64,000 bases of DNA, taken from assembly GCF_945956965.1 (NCBI RefSeq), contig NZ_CAMFJS010000007.1, forward strand, positions 1 to 64,000. The letters run 5' to 3'. The notes beneath the pieces were generated by a model. It did no database searches and was not told the origin of the DNA. It worked only from the letters and a program-made list of their open reading frames with translations. The stretch comes from an uncultured Roseateles sp. GTDB taxonomy: Bacteria; Pseudomonadota; Gammaproteobacteria; Burkholderiales; Burkholderiaceae_C. How positions within the stretch are numbered: position 1 is the first letter of the stretch; the number at the start of each line of letters is the position of its first letter. A program made the position numbers and the translations under genes. Shown piece after piece: positions 1-9,276 of the stretch.

Positions 1-56
1 GAGAACCTCCATCTTCCCTGACTACTTCGGGTGAACAACCTCTTGGGAAACGACAA

Positions 57-1583
57 CTAGGCCGGCAAGCTGCTGGTCTGAAAGCGCTGCGTCAGTGATG
101 CCAGGCGCTGGGTTTGCTGCTCCAGGCTTGCTGCTGCCGCCGCACCTTGTTCGACGAGTGCGCTGTTCTGGCGCGTGCTGTCATCAATGCCGGCGATGGC
201 TACGCCGACTTCCGAGATGCGCTGGGCCTGCAGATCACTGGCTTGGGCGATGTCATTGATGAGCGTGGCAACAGAGTTCACCGACTGCACCGCGCTCTGC
301 ATGGCGGTGCCGGCCAGGTTCACTTTCGTCGTGCCATGCGAGACATGCTGGGTGGAGACCTCGATCAAGCCGGCGATCTCTTTGGCCGCCTCAGCGGCAC
401 GATGCGCCAGCCGTCTGACCTCACCCGCCACCACGGCGAAGCCGCGCCCGTGCTCGCCGGCACGCGCCGCCTCAATGGAGGCATTCAAGGCCAGGATATT
501 GGTCTGGAAGGCGATGCCGTCGATGACCCCGGTGATCTCGGCGATGCGCGCGGAGGACTCACTGATTTGCTGCATCGACGCCATGGCGTCGAGCACCGCG
601 TTGCCGCCACTTTCGGCGTCCAAGCAGGCCTGTGAGGCATTGCGTGTTGCCTGCCGAGCGAAGGAGGCGTTCTCGCGCACCGACTCAGTCAGCAGCTGCA
701 TGTTTTGGGTGGTCACTTCCACAGCGCCTGCTTGCACCTCGGTCCGCTTGGACAGATCCAGGTTGCCCGCGGCAATTTCTTGCGCGGCGTAGGCAATCTC
801 GCCCGCGCCATCGCGCACCTGGTCAACCATATCGCGCAGGCCATGCGACATGCTGGCGATGGCGCTCAGGAGATTGGCCTCTTGCTGGTCGCCCAGTTCG
901 ATACGGCGTGACAGATCACCTGCGGCAATCTCCTGCATCACCTGGCGCACTTCGGCAGGCTCGGCGCCAAGCTGACCCCACACACTGGAGATGATGCGCC
1001 AGGAGGCAATCACCAGGCCCAGCAGAACAAAGGCCGCGCTGATGAGGGTGACCTTGCCGACGGATCGCACGCCCTCGCGGCCACTGCTCAAGAGCGAATC
1101 AAAGTCTTCTTGCGCCAGGCGCGCTTCATCTTCCAATGGGCTGCGCAAGGCCTTCAGGCTTTCTTGCATTTGAGTCACTGCAGAGGCCGCCTCGCCGTCT
1201 GCCTTGCCCAGCAGGATCAGGGCGGTTTTCTCTGCATCCTTGGCATAGCTGCGGGCGGCCACAAGCAGCGCGGCGGCGGCGGCTTCTCGGCCGGCGACTT
1301 TCTCGATGCGCTGGAAGTGCGCGGTGAGTTGCTGCATCAAGCGGTTGGCATCCTCGATCCGCTTGGGTTCGCTTTCGCTGACGGCGGCCTGGTAGGCGGC
1401 CGAAATGGGCTCCAGCAGGGTCAAGGCCTGTTTGGAGGCCTCCAGATGCGGGTAGGCATCGCTGCCCATGCGATTGATCGTGTCAGAAGTGTTCTGGGAC
1501 ACCATCAGAATGATCCCGATGCTGATCGCAAAGATGAAGGCCGCTATCGCGGGCAAGGCCCAGATCCGTTGTTTGATACCCAT
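57..1583 (-). CDS. Methyl-accepting chemotaxis protein
   Basis: A 508-residue transmembrane chemoreceptor that would signal to CheA/CheW. An N-terminal membrane segment (about residues 10-30) is followed by a periplasmic helical domain of about 145 residues, a second membrane segment (about 175-197), a HAMP linker and a long cytoplasmic coiled coil. The conserved hairpin tip is intact: IAFQTNILALNASIEAARAG followed by GRGFAVVAGEVR. The periplasmic part is predicted helical, as in four-helix-bundle sensors, and its ligand cannot be told. The protein ends soon after the signalling domain without a CheR/CheB tethering pentapeptide. It lies 167 nt downstream of the P-type ATPase on the same strand; no functional link is evident. 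Confidence 0.93.
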   Translation of the reverse strand: MGIKQRIWALPAIAAFIFAISIGIILMVSQNTSDTINRMGSDAYPHLEASKQALTLLEPISAAYQAAVSESEPKRIEDANRLMQQLTAHFQRIEKVAGREAAAAALLVAARSYAKDAEKTALILLGKADGEAASAVTQMQESLKALRSPLEDEARLAQEDFDSLLSSGREGVRSVGKVTLISAAFVLLGLVIASWRIISSVWGQLGAEPAEVRQVMQEIAAGDLSRRIELGDQQEANLLSAIASMSHGLRDMVDQVRDGAGEIAYAAQEIAAGNLDLSKRTEVQAGAVEVTTQNMQLLTESVRENASFARQATRNASQACLDAESGGNAVLDAMASMQQISESSARIAEITGVIDGIAFQTNILALNASIEAARAGEHGRGFAVVAGEVRRLAHRAAEAAKEIAGLIEVSTQHVSHGTTKVNLAGTAMQSAVQSVNSVATLINDIAQASDLQAQRISEVGVAIAGIDDSTRQNSALVEQGAAAAASLEQQTQRLASLTQRFQTSSLPA

Positions 1584-1750
1584 GAGATGCCGACTGCTTG
1601 ACTGCTGAATTTGAAGAGCCGTCAGTTTCGAGTCAGGAGGCAGGCGCGGTCATGATCGGACGATGACCAAACAATGACCATTGATGCCGCCGCTGCATCC
1701 GGGGTGCTCACAGGGATCGGGTCCCGGCAGAGTCTGGCCAGCAGCAGCCT

Positions 1751-4357
1751 TCAGCCTTTGCGCGGCCGCAAAGCCCATTTGACCGCCTCGAACCACAGCA
1801 GGCTCAGCAGCGCGGCGCCGCAGCCCGCCAGCAGCAGCGATGCAGAAGGCGGGGCAAAGGAAAACAGGGTGCGGACGAGGGGCACGGCCAGAACGATGGC
1901 CAGCAAGCTCAGGGTCGCCAGCGTCATCCACAGGAAGGCCGGGTTCAAGCCGCCCAACTTTCGGCCTGTGCCTGAGATCCCCGCCAGCTCGGGCGCATGC
2001 CGGGCGCCGATCTGCAGCGCGGGACGACGCCAGGACCGGTTGGCGTAGATCAGGCCCAGGTTGGACAGCACCAGCACCGAGAAGGTCAGCGCGCGCGCCA
2101 CCTCGTCTGAATGGGAGAAGGCGCGCGCCAAGGCGAACACGCCGAGCAGCAGGGCCAGCAAGCCCGCACCTTGCCAGAGGCCGCGCACCAGCACAGCGCG
2201 GTCGAACAGGCGGGCGTCTGGGCGGCGCGGCGGCTGGCGCATCGCGTCCGGCTCCAGCGGCTCGGCTTCGAAGACGACCGAGCAGGCCGGGTCGATGATC
2301 AGTTGCAGGAACAGGATGTGCACCGGCATCAGCAGCATGGGCCAGCCCAGCAGCACGGGCAGGATGGAGAGACCGACGATGGGCACATGCACCGCGATCA
2401 CGAAGACGATGGCCTTGCGCAGATTGGCGAAGACGCGGCGCCCGTAGCGCACCGCCGTCACCAGGGCGGTGAAGTCGTCGTTCAGCAGCACCAGCGCGGC
2501 GGCCTCGCGGGCCACGTCGGTGCCGCGCGCACCCATGGCCACGCCGATGTGCGCGGCCTTCAGCGCCGGCGCATCGTTGACGCCGTCGCCCGTCATCGCC
2601 ACCACCTCGCCGCGCGCGCGGAAGGCCTGCACCAAGCGCAGCTTTTGCTCGGGCTGGACGCGGCAGAAGATGTGCGTGTCGGCAAGGTGCTTGTCTAGCT
2701 CGGCCTCGCTCAGCGCCGCCAGTTCGGTGCCGGTGATGGGCGGGCCGCTCTCGGTGTTCAGCCCGGCCTGGCGCGCGATGGAGCTGGCGGTGGCTGGGTG
2801 GTCGCCGGTGATCATCACCACGCGTATGCCTGCGGCCTTGCATTCGGCAATCGCTTGCGGCACCTCGGGGCGGACCGGGTCTTCCAGCGCGATGAGGCCG
2901 AGGAATTCGAAGTCGAAATCATGCTGCTCTGCGGGCAGATCTGCCGCGGCCAAGCTGGCCCGGGCCACACCCAGCACACGCAGCCCCGCGCTGGCCATCA
3001 GCGCGACTTGCGTCGCGACGGCCGCATGGTGCGCGGCGTCCATATGGCAGAGGTCAACGATGGCCTCCGGCGCGCCTTTGGCCGCGATCATCCGGGCTTG
3101 CAGATCGGGCGATTGCCAGACCCGGGACATCGCCAGCATCTCGGGCGATAAGGGATAGTCCTCCACCAGCGTCCAGTCGGCGTGCAGATGCTCGGTGTGG
3201 GCCAGCAGGCGCTGGCCGGCCGCGCCGATGGCGGCTTCCATGGGGTCGAAGGCGCGGCGGTGGCTGGCCAGCACGGCAAATTCAAGCACCTCGTGCAGGT
3301 CTTCGCCCAGCGGTTGGTCGGCGGCTTGTGCGCTGTCGTAGCTGGCCGCTGGCGTCCAAAGCCGGCGCACGGCCATGCGGTTGGCGGTGAGGGTGCCGGT
3401 CTTGTCCACACACAAGACCGTGGTCGCCCCCAGCAACTCAACCGCCGGGATGCTGCGCGCCAAGACCTGCTCGCGCGCCAGGCGCCAAGCGCCCAAGCCT
3501 AGGAACAGGGTCAGCACCACTGGCAGTTCTTCGGGCAGGATGGCCATGGCCAGCGTCAGGCCCGCGAGCAGACCGTGCAACCAGTCCCCGGAGCTGACAC
3601 CGTAAGCCAGGGCCAGGCCGGCGGCCAACAAGAGCCCGATGATGGCCACGCGTTTGACCACCTTGCGGGTCTCGTTCTGGATCGGCGTGTCCTCGCCCCC
3701 GAGGCCTTGCAGAGATTTGCCGATGCGGCCCAAGGCGCTGCGCCCACCCGTGGCCACCACGCGGCCTTGGGCCGTGCCCTGGGTCACCAGCGTGCCGGAG
3801 AAGACCCGGCCGGTGTTGTCGCTGCTGCCTGCTTGTTCGTCGGGCTTGCCATCCACCGGCGCCGGGCTGGCCGCCGCTGCTAGCTGCTTGCTCACCGGCA
3901 CTGATTCGCCGCTGAGCATGGACTCATCTACGGTGAGATTCGCGGCTGCCAGCAAGTCCATATCGGCGGGCACCCGGTCGCCTTCGGCCAGCAAGACGAT
4001 ATCGCCACACACCAGTTCGCGGCCGGGCACTTTGCGCGTCTTGCCCTCACGCAGGACCAAGGCTTGCGGGCTGGACATATCGCGCAGTGCGTCCAGCGAG
4101 CGCTCGGTGCGCCTTTGCTGCACAAAGGTGATGCCCATGACCACGAACACAAAGCCCAGCAGCATCAGCGCGTCATTGCGATTGCCCAGCACCAGGTAGA
4201 TCGCTCCGCAGGCTACCAAGAGCAGGGACATCGGCTCCCGCACGATGTCCGCCAGCAGCCGCAGCACGCTGCGCGGGCGCGACACCGGCAATTCATTGGG
4301 CCCCTCGCGCGCCAATTGCTCGCGGGCTTGGGTCTCGGTCAGGCCGGTGGCTTGCAT
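1751..4357 (-). CDS. P2-type cation-transporting ATPase
   Basis: An 868-residue inner-membrane P-type ATPase. An N-terminal cation-ATPase domain (about 1-70) precedes M1-M2, and the actuator loop reads SGES where the family usually has TGES. M4 carries PEELP. The phosphorylation site is DKTGTLT (about residue 317), and the hinge is TGDGVNDAPALK, followed by a C-terminal bundle of about six membrane segments. The M6 region reads LIIDPACSVVFEAEP, seen in bacterial Ca2+/Mg2+-like P2 ATPases. There is no N-terminal heavy-metal domain and no CPC motif in M4, which argues against Cu/Zn/Cd export. Ca2+, Mn2+ or a monovalent cation is possible; the ion is not assigned. The start has no clear Shine-Dalgarno sequence. 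Confidence 0.9.
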   Translation of the reverse strand: MQATGLTETQAREQLAREGPNELPVSRPRSVLRLLADIVREPMSLLLVACGAIYLVLGNRNDALMLLGFVFVVMGITFVQQRRTERSLDALRDMSSPQALVLREGKTRKVPGRELVCGDIVLLAEGDRVPADMDLLAAANLTVDESMLSGESVPVSKQLAAAASPAPVDGKPDEQAGSSDNTGRVFSGTLVTQGTAQGRVVATGGRSALGRIGKSLQGLGGEDTPIQNETRKVVKRVAIIGLLLAAGLALAYGVSSGDWLHGLLAGLTLAMAILPEELPVVLTLFLGLGAWRLAREQVLARSIPAVELLGATTVLCVDKTGTLTANRMAVRRLWTPAASYDSAQAADQPLGEDLHEVLEFAVLASHRRAFDPMEAAIGAAGQRLLAHTEHLHADWTLVEDYPLSPEMLAMSRVWQSPDLQARMIAAKGAPEAIVDLCHMDAAHHAAVATQVALMASAGLRVLGVARASLAAADLPAEQHDFDFEFLGLIALEDPVRPEVPQAIAECKAAGIRVVMITGDHPATASSIARQAGLNTESGPPITGTELAALSEAELDKHLADTHIFCRVQPEQKLRLVQAFRARGEVVAMTGDGVNDAPALKAAHIGVAMGARGTDVAREAAALVLLNDDFTALVTAVRYGRRVFANLRKAIVFVIAVHVPIVGLSILPVLLGWPMLLMPVHILFLQLIIDPACSVVFEAEPLEPDAMRQPPRRPDARLFDRAVLVRGLWQGAGLLALLLGVFALARAFSHSDEVARALTFSVLVLSNLGLIYANRSWRRPALQIGARHAPELAGISGTGRKLGGLNPAFLWMTLATLSLLAIVLAVPLVRTLFSFAPPSASLLLAGCGAALLSLLWFEAVKWALRPRKG

Positions 4358-4681
4358 AGGCTGATGCTAACTTTTCAAATTGGATGCGTGGCGGCAGGGG
4401 CGGCGCGCGCCGCATGGTCGGCACAGCCTAGGCTTTGCGCTTGACGGCGGCATGAAAAAATGTGTGGACGCCGTTGCGCCGCCCTAGGCCGCTGCCTTGG
4501 GCGCGAGCCGCGCAAGGTCGAGCTTAGGCGGGCGCGCGGCGGCGCTCTGTGCGCTGTCCAACCTAGCCACAGTGCCCAGCGCGGCGCAATCGCTGTCGGG
4601 TTCGTGCTGCGCGCCCTGTTTGCCGCCACTTTTGCCCGACACTGGCGCCTACGTCCCGCCGAACGCCCACGCCTTCTCTCC
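4358..4681. other. Intergenic region between ATPase and helicase genes
   Basis: This 324-nt GC-rich stretch separates divergent genes. An in-frame extension of the helicase gene would reach an ATG at 4460, but the added 74 residues are arginine/alanine-rich and unlike any helicase N-terminus. I treat the interval as non-coding and see no convincing promoter boxes. Confidence 0.45.
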
Positions 4682-6637
4682 ATGTCAGATTCAGTTTTCG
4701 TCCCGCAGCGCATCCAGCCCAGTGCCGAGCAGTTGCTCATTCAAACCACGCGGGCTCGCCATGTGCTGATCGAGGCCAATGCCGGCGCCGCCAAGACCAC
4801 CACCTTGGCCTTGCGCATCGCCCAGGCGCTGACGCGTGGCGCGCGGCCGGACATGGTGCTGGCGCTGACCTACACCGCCCCGGCGGTGCAGGCCTTGCGT
4901 ACGCAGCTGCGCATGATTGGCCTGGCGGCGGAGCAGATCGAGCAGATGCATATCCACAGCTTCGAGTCTTTCAGTGCGGCCTTGCTGGCCGAACGTGAAG
5001 GGCCGGGCACGGAGCAGCTGGCCACGCCCACGCTGGTGAAGCCTTTCGTCGTGCGCGCCATCGAGCGGGCCCAGACCCTGCCCGAGGAGCGCTACCCCGA
5101 GGAGCTGACACTGGGCATGCCGCCCAGCGCCCTGGTGGAAGGCTTGCTGCGCTCGTTTGAAGTGATCAAGGGCCGCATGCTGATCGAGCAGTTGGACGAG
5201 GGCGCCCGCATCACGCCCGACCTGGCCGAGACCTTGGGCTTTGACTACCTGACCCTGCGCGTGCGCTCCGCCTACGAATTCATCCGGCGTGGCGGCCACC
5301 CGGACCACCCGGCTTTCCGCTTCGAGGGCGATGCCACCTACGACCTGGCCCACGCCATCTTGGCGGAGGAGTTCAGCGCCGAGGACTCGCCCTTTGCGCT
5401 TGGCCTGGCCCTGATCGTGGTGGATGAGATGCACGACACCAACCGCGCCATGTTCACCATTCTGAAGGCCTTGCTGGGCGCCAACCGCCGCGCCGCCTTT
5501 GTGGGCGTGGGTGACCGCGATCAAGTCATTCACTCGCAGGCCGGCGCCGAGGCCGGCTTCATGGTCGAGCATTTTGAGCATGAGATTGGCGCGCCCCTGC
5601 GCCTGCCCCTGACGGCCAGCCACCGCTTCGGCCCTGCGCTGGCACAGGCCGTGGGCGCGCTGGCGGGCAAACCTTATGCGGCCGTCGAACTGCAGGCGAC
5701 GCAGATCGTCAGCCTGCCTTGTGAATCTACCCGCGTGATGGCCCGCCTGATCGCGCAAGTGGCGCGCGAGCATATGGGGCAGAGCCAGCAAGATGAATTG
5801 CGCATCTTGCTGCGCCAGCCCGCTTACTCCATCCCGATCGAGCGCGAGCTGCTGCAGCTGGGTCTGGATTATGCCTGCGCCGGCGTGCAGCCCTTTTTGC
5901 AGCGGCCGGAGATCTTGCTGGTGCGCGGCCTGCAAGCCTTTTGCATGGACGACTTCAGCGGCTTACCGAGCAAGGCGCAGCGCGCCGCCGTGCTGGCCGC
6001 GCTGATGCAGTTTGCCGGCGCCTTGATCGACAGCATCGAGCTGCGGCATGTCGATGCGCTGACCGCGCAGCGCCGCGCGATTGATGAGGCGGCCAGCGAC
6101 CCCGACGGCATGCGAAGCTTCATCGAGGGTCAGGTCTTGCGCAATGCCTCGGCCACCGCCTTGCCGCTGCTGCGTGATGCCATCAGCCTGCTCAAGATGA
6201 ATGATTTGCCGGCTTTTGTGGATGGCTTCATGGCCGCACTCAAGCCGCAGCGCCTGGCCCAAGCGGTGTTGGTGCGCAAGGATGACATCGAGCAGGTGCG
6301 CGCCAATGTGGCGCAACTGCTTCAGCTGGCGCAGCAAGAAGGTGGCGAGCTGGCCGATGTGTTCCGCGTGCTGCATCAGCTCGAGGCGCAGCAGCTGCGC
6401 ATGCGTGCGAATCGCCGCATCACCCTGTCCAGCATCGAGGCGGCCAAGGGTCTGGAGTTCGATCATGTGCTGATCCCCCACCTCTCACGCGGTGAGTTCA
6501 GCGGTGATGTCAGCGCTGCGGAGAACCGCAATCTGCTTTATGTGGCGATGACGCGCGCCCGGCAACGCCTGACCCTGGCGTTCAATCCCGCCAGCCCCTC
6601 GCGCTATCTGCTCGACGCGGGCTTGCTGAGCGCCTAG
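4682..6637 (+). CDS. UvrD/Rep-family superfamily 1 helicase-like ATPase
   Basis: A protein of about 651 residues when started at the ATG at 4682, where family similarity begins. Helicase motifs are readable in order: Walker A as NAGAAKTTT (about residue 35, with Ala where GxGKT has Gly before Lys), motif Ia (LALTYTAPAV), Walker B VVDEMHD instead of DEFQD, motif III GVGDRDQVIHSQAGA, motif IV TASHRFG, motif V SSIEAAKGLEFDHV and motif VI LLYVAMTRARQRL. It is shorter than UvrD (about 720 residues), so the 2B insertion appears reduced. A role in DNA repair or recombination is inferred from family only. The DMT transporter follows 40 nt later. An upstream ATG at 4460 is the alternative start. Confidence 0.85.
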   Translation: MSDSVFVPQRIQPSAEQLLIQTTRARHVLIEANAGAAKTTTLALRIAQALTRGARPDMVLALTYTAPAVQALRTQLRMIGLAAEQIEQMHIHSFESFSAALLAEREGPGTEQLATPTLVKPFVVRAIERAQTLPEERYPEELTLGMPPSALVEGLLRSFEVIKGRMLIEQLDEGARITPDLAETLGFDYLTLRVRSAYEFIRRGGHPDHPAFRFEGDATYDLAHAILAEEFSAEDSPFALGLALIVVDEMHDTNRAMFTILKALLGANRRAAFVGVGDRDQVIHSQAGAEAGFMVEHFEHEIGAPLRLPLTASHRFGPALAQAVGALAGKPYAAVELQATQIVSLPCESTRVMARLIAQVAREHMGQSQQDELRILLRQPAYSIPIERELLQLGLDYACAGVQPFLQRPEILLVRGLQAFCMDDFSGLPSKAQRAAVLAALMQFAGALIDSIELRHVDALTAQRRAIDEAASDPDGMRSFIEGQVLRNASATALPLLRDAISLLKMNDLPAFVDGFMAALKPQRLAQAVLVRKDDIEQVRANVAQLLQLAQQEGGELADVFRVLHQLEAQQLRMRANRRITLSSIEAAKGLEFDHVLIPHLSRGEFSGDVSAAENRNLLYVAMTRARQRLTLAFNPASPSRYLLDAGLLSA

Positions 6638-6677
6638 GCGCTGCAGCCCGATCACACCTCAGTTTCAAGGACGCCTG

Positions 6678-7733
6678 ATGAATCCGCTTCGAACCCATCG
6701 GCCCGCGCTCGAAGGCGGGCTCTTGGCCCTGCTGGCCGCTGGCCTGTTCGGTGCCAGCACGCCTTTGCTGCAGTTTTTTGGGCAGGGCCTGGGGCCCTTC
6801 AGCACAGCGGCCCTGCTCTATATGGGCGCGGCCTTGGTCGGCCTGCTGCTGCGTCAGCCGGCCAAGCGAGAGGCAGCATTGCGCCGCAGCGATCTGCCGC
6901 GCCTGCTGGCCGTGGCCGGCTTTGGCGCCGCCTTGGGGCCGGTGGCCCTGGCCTGGGGCTTGCAGCGCAGCAGTGCCACCGGCGCCTCGCTGATGCTCAC
7001 GTTAGAAGCCTTGTTCACCGCCTTGCTGGCCTGGCGTTTGTATGGTGAGACCATGGACCGCCGCGTGGTCCTGGGCCTGCTGGCCTTGCTGGGCGGCGGG
7101 CTGCTGTTGGTGCTGGATCAAGGCTTGCACGGCAGCAGCCAGCTCTTGGGCCTCTTGGCCGTTTTGCTGGCGACGGCCGCCTGGGGCATGGACAACAGCT
7201 TGTCGCGGGCGCTTGCCGAGCGCGACCCCGGCCAGGTGGTGCTGGCCAAAGCGGCCTTGGGCTCGGCCGCCACCGCGCTTCTGGCTTGGCTTAGCGGCGA
7301 GGCCTTGCCTTCGCCCCTGGCCGCGCTGGGCTTGTTGGCCGTGGGCGCTACGGGCTATGGCCTGAGCCTGCGTTTTTACTTGCTGGCGCAACGCGCGTTT
7401 GGGGCGGCGCGCACCGGCTCGGTGTTCGCCTTCGCGCCCTTCATTGGCGCGGCGATTGCGTTCGCGCTAGGCGACCGTTCCGCCGGCTGGGGCATGGTGG
7501 CGGGCGGCGCCTTGATGTTGCTGGGGGTGATGCTGCATCTGGCGGAATCACATGCGCATGAGCATCAGCATGAAGCCCTGGCGCATGAGCATGCGCACCG
7601 GCATGACGACGGCCACCACGATCATCACCACGACCCCATGCCCACAGGCCCGCACAGCCACCCGCATGTGCATCAGCCCCTGCGGCACAGCCATGCGCAT
7701 GTGCCGGACGCACATCACACCCATTCGCACTGA
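6678..7733 (+). CDS. EamA/DMT-family transporter with histidine-rich C-terminus
   Basis: A 351-residue inner-membrane protein with about ten hydrophobic segments arranged as two EamA repeats (about residues 12-140 and 150-290), typical of drug/metabolite exporters. After the last membrane segment comes a tail of about 60 residues, of which about 24 are histidine, alternating with Ala, Glu, Asp and Pro. Such tails usually bind Zn2+, Ni2+ or Co2+ and are known from metal exporters and chaperones, but they are not part of the EamA fold. The transport substrate is unknown; metal sensing or metal efflux is an inference from the tail. It lies 40 nt after the helicase gene, so co-transcription is possible. 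Confidence 0.88.
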   Translation: MNPLRTHRPALEGGLLALLAAGLFGASTPLLQFFGQGLGPFSTAALLYMGAALVGLLLRQPAKREAALRRSDLPRLLAVAGFGAALGPVALAWGLQRSSATGASLMLTLEALFTALLAWRLYGETMDRRVVLGLLALLGGGLLLVLDQGLHGSSQLLGLLAVLLATAAWGMDNSLSRALAERDPGQVVLAKAALGSAATALLAWLSGEALPSPLAALGLLAVGATGYGLSLRFYLLAQRAFGAARTGSVFAFAPFIGAAIAFALGDRSAGWGMVAGGALMLLGVMLHLAESHAHEHQHEALAHEHAHRHDDGHHDHHHDPMPTGPHSHPHVHQPLRHSHAHVPDAHHTHSH

Positions 7734-7751
7734 GCGTGGCTGTCGTGGGCT

Positions 7752-8309
7752 TCAGCGCCGCCTGAAGTCCCAGGGCGCGGTGGGTTGCTCCTCATGCCAC
7801 AGGCCCACTTCACGCTGGCGGGCCTGCTGTTCGGCGGCGGCATAACTGCGGCGTTCAGCGGCAGGCTGATCCTTCTCGTACTGCTTGTAATGCCAGGCCA
7901 TGCCTTGTGAGATTTGCGCCAAGCAGGCGTCCACCTGGCCCACCATCACCTTGCCGATGATGCGGCCGTAGCGGTCCTTCTTGCGCCACACCACGCTGAC
8001 ATTCTTGCCGTAGACCAGATCAGAGAGGTTCTGCTTGGCCCGCTGGCCAAAGGCCTGTCGCTTCTCGGGCGCATCGATGCCGGCCAGGCGGATCTTGTGG
8101 GGCTGCGTGGCTTGATCGAGCACGGTGATGGTGTCGCCATCGGCCACACCGACCACGCGGCCTTCCAGCTGTTTGTCGACCGTGCTGGCCAGGCAAGTGC
8201 CGGCCAGCAAGGCCAGGCTCAGGCCCAGCAAGAGTCTGCGGCCAGAAGCGGCAAGCGGCTGAAGTGTGGAGGCGGTGCGCGGGGCGTTTGAGTAGCTGCT
8301 AGCGTTCAA
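7752..8309 (-). CDS. Secreted thermonuclease-like protein (SNase domain)
   Basis: A 185-residue protein with a hydrophobic signal segment at about residues 24-41 (LLLGLSLALLAGTCLA), then a staphylococcal-nuclease fold. The three catalytic positions are all readable: Arg and Glu in IRLAGIDAPE and Arg in DRYGR. The domain fills nearly the whole protein, so this is a stand-alone periplasmic or secreted Ca2+-dependent nuclease of the common proteobacterial type. It converges on the DMT transporter gene, with 18 nt between the stop codons. Confidence 0.9.
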   Translation of the reverse strand: MNASSYSNAPRTASTLQPLAASGRRLLLGLSLALLAGTCLASTVDKQLEGRVVGVADGDTITVLDQATQPHKIRLAGIDAPEKRQAFGQRAKQNLSDLVYGKNVSVVWRKKDRYGRIIGKVMVGQVDACLAQISQGMAWHYKQYEKDQPAAERRSYAAAEQQARQREVGLWHEEQPTAPWDFRRR

Positions 8310-8633
8310 GAGCGACTGACTCCGGCTGAGTCAGCTGCCGCCGTGCGACTTGTCGCGGCGGGCTTAGAAGATGGGATCAACATGCGATAGGGAAGGTCAT
8401 TGCGGCGCTCGCGCGGCCAGTACAAAAGGCTCGCATCATCCCATCAACCGGCTGGCGTGGAAGCTGCCTGCCTTGTCTTGATGTGCCGAATGGCGCAAGC
8501 TGCCGCGAACAATTCGTTACGCATGGTGGGTCAACCGTTGCGAGGGGGCGCTCGTTGAGATCACAAGCCGGCAAATGCCAGGCTCGCTTGAGAAACCCGA
8601 AGCAAAACGGGTTCATTTAGAAGGCTTTTAATC
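8310..8633. other. Divergent intergenic region
   Basis: This 324-nt region separates the nuclease gene and the Ala-rich exported protein gene. An 80-codon open frame on the minus strand has no ribosome-binding site and no recognisable protein features. A hairpin of ACCCG/CGGGT lies just before the AGAAGG Shine-Dalgarno sequence of the next gene. No clear promoter boxes were identified. Confidence 0.4.
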
Positions 8634-8993
8634 ATGTCCAAGATCACGTCTTTCATCGCTGCAGCAGCTTTGTCTACCCTGGCCGTGGCGTCCTTCGCCC
8701 AAGCACCTGCCGCCACTGCGACGGCCCCTGCCAAGACCACTGCACCCGCTGCGACCACCGCGCCGGCTGCTGTTGCTGCCACCAACACCACAGCGGCCGC
8801 ACCTGCAGCAGCCGCAACAACGGCCGCACCGGCTGCGGCCACCACCGGCGCCGCCAAGCCGGCCGCCGCTGCGGACGCGGCTCACGGCCACAAGCATGAC
8901 AAGAAGCACACGCATCAAAAGGCCGCTACGCCTGCTGCTGCAGCAGCAACGACAACGGCCGCCCCGGCTGCCGCAGCCTCCGCTGCCAAGTAA
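8634..8993 (+). CDS. Ala/Thr-rich exported low-complexity protein
   Basis: A 119-residue protein with a signal peptide (about residues 1-22, cleavage likely after SFAQA). The mature part is almost entirely Ala, Thr and Pro in irregular repeats, with one charged patch (HGHKHDKKHTHQK, about residues 84-96) before another Ala-rich run. There is no catalytic fold. An AGAAGG ribosome-binding site lies 9-14 nt upstream, and a strong terminator follows at 9053-9095, so it is probably a monocistronic and well-expressed gene. The function is unknown. The composition resembles disordered periplasmic or cell-surface proteins, and the His/Lys patch could bind metal or polyanions. Confidence 0.75.
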   Translation: MSKITSFIAAAALSTLAVASFAQAPAATATAPAKTTAPAATTAPAAVAATNTTAAAPAAAATTAAPAAATTGAAKPAAAADAAHGHKHDKKHTHQKAATPAAAAATTTAAPAAAASAAK

Positions 8994-9052
8994 AAAAGGC
9001 GCCCAACAGCTGCACGGCCCGGGCTAGTCCCGTGGCCCGTGCAAGCAAGACC

Positions 9053-9095
9053 AGCCCCGGTGGACAAGCCAAGTCCACCGGGGCTGTTTGTTTTT
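9053..9095 (+). terminator. Rho-independent terminator
   Basis: A perfect 13-bp stem (9053-9065 with 9073-9085), a 7-nt loop and a T-rich tail (GTTTGTTTTT). It ends the transcript of the Ala/Thr-rich protein gene. Confidence 0.9.
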
Positions 9096-9276
9096 GGTGC
9101 CGGCCAGGACTTGTGGCACGGGCCGAGTGTGCCGGCTGGGTTGACAATAGCTGCGCCGGCAAGCGAGCGGCAGGCGTTTGGCCTCGACTTGTTTGCGCGC
9201 ACAGGACCACAAGTTTTCTACGTCTTCATCCACCCAGTTCGCTACCCGCGAATTCCTTGCGAAGCCCATCATCACC

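Noticed and set aside
1..56. Possible end of another gene at the left edge
   Set aside because: No frame with protein features reaches the edge, and no terminator hairpin is evident.
1650..2843. A 397-codon frame inside the P-type ATPase gene, same strand
   Set aside because: The translation is Arg/Ala/Pro-rich with no fold. The ATPase frame over the same DNA has all family motifs.
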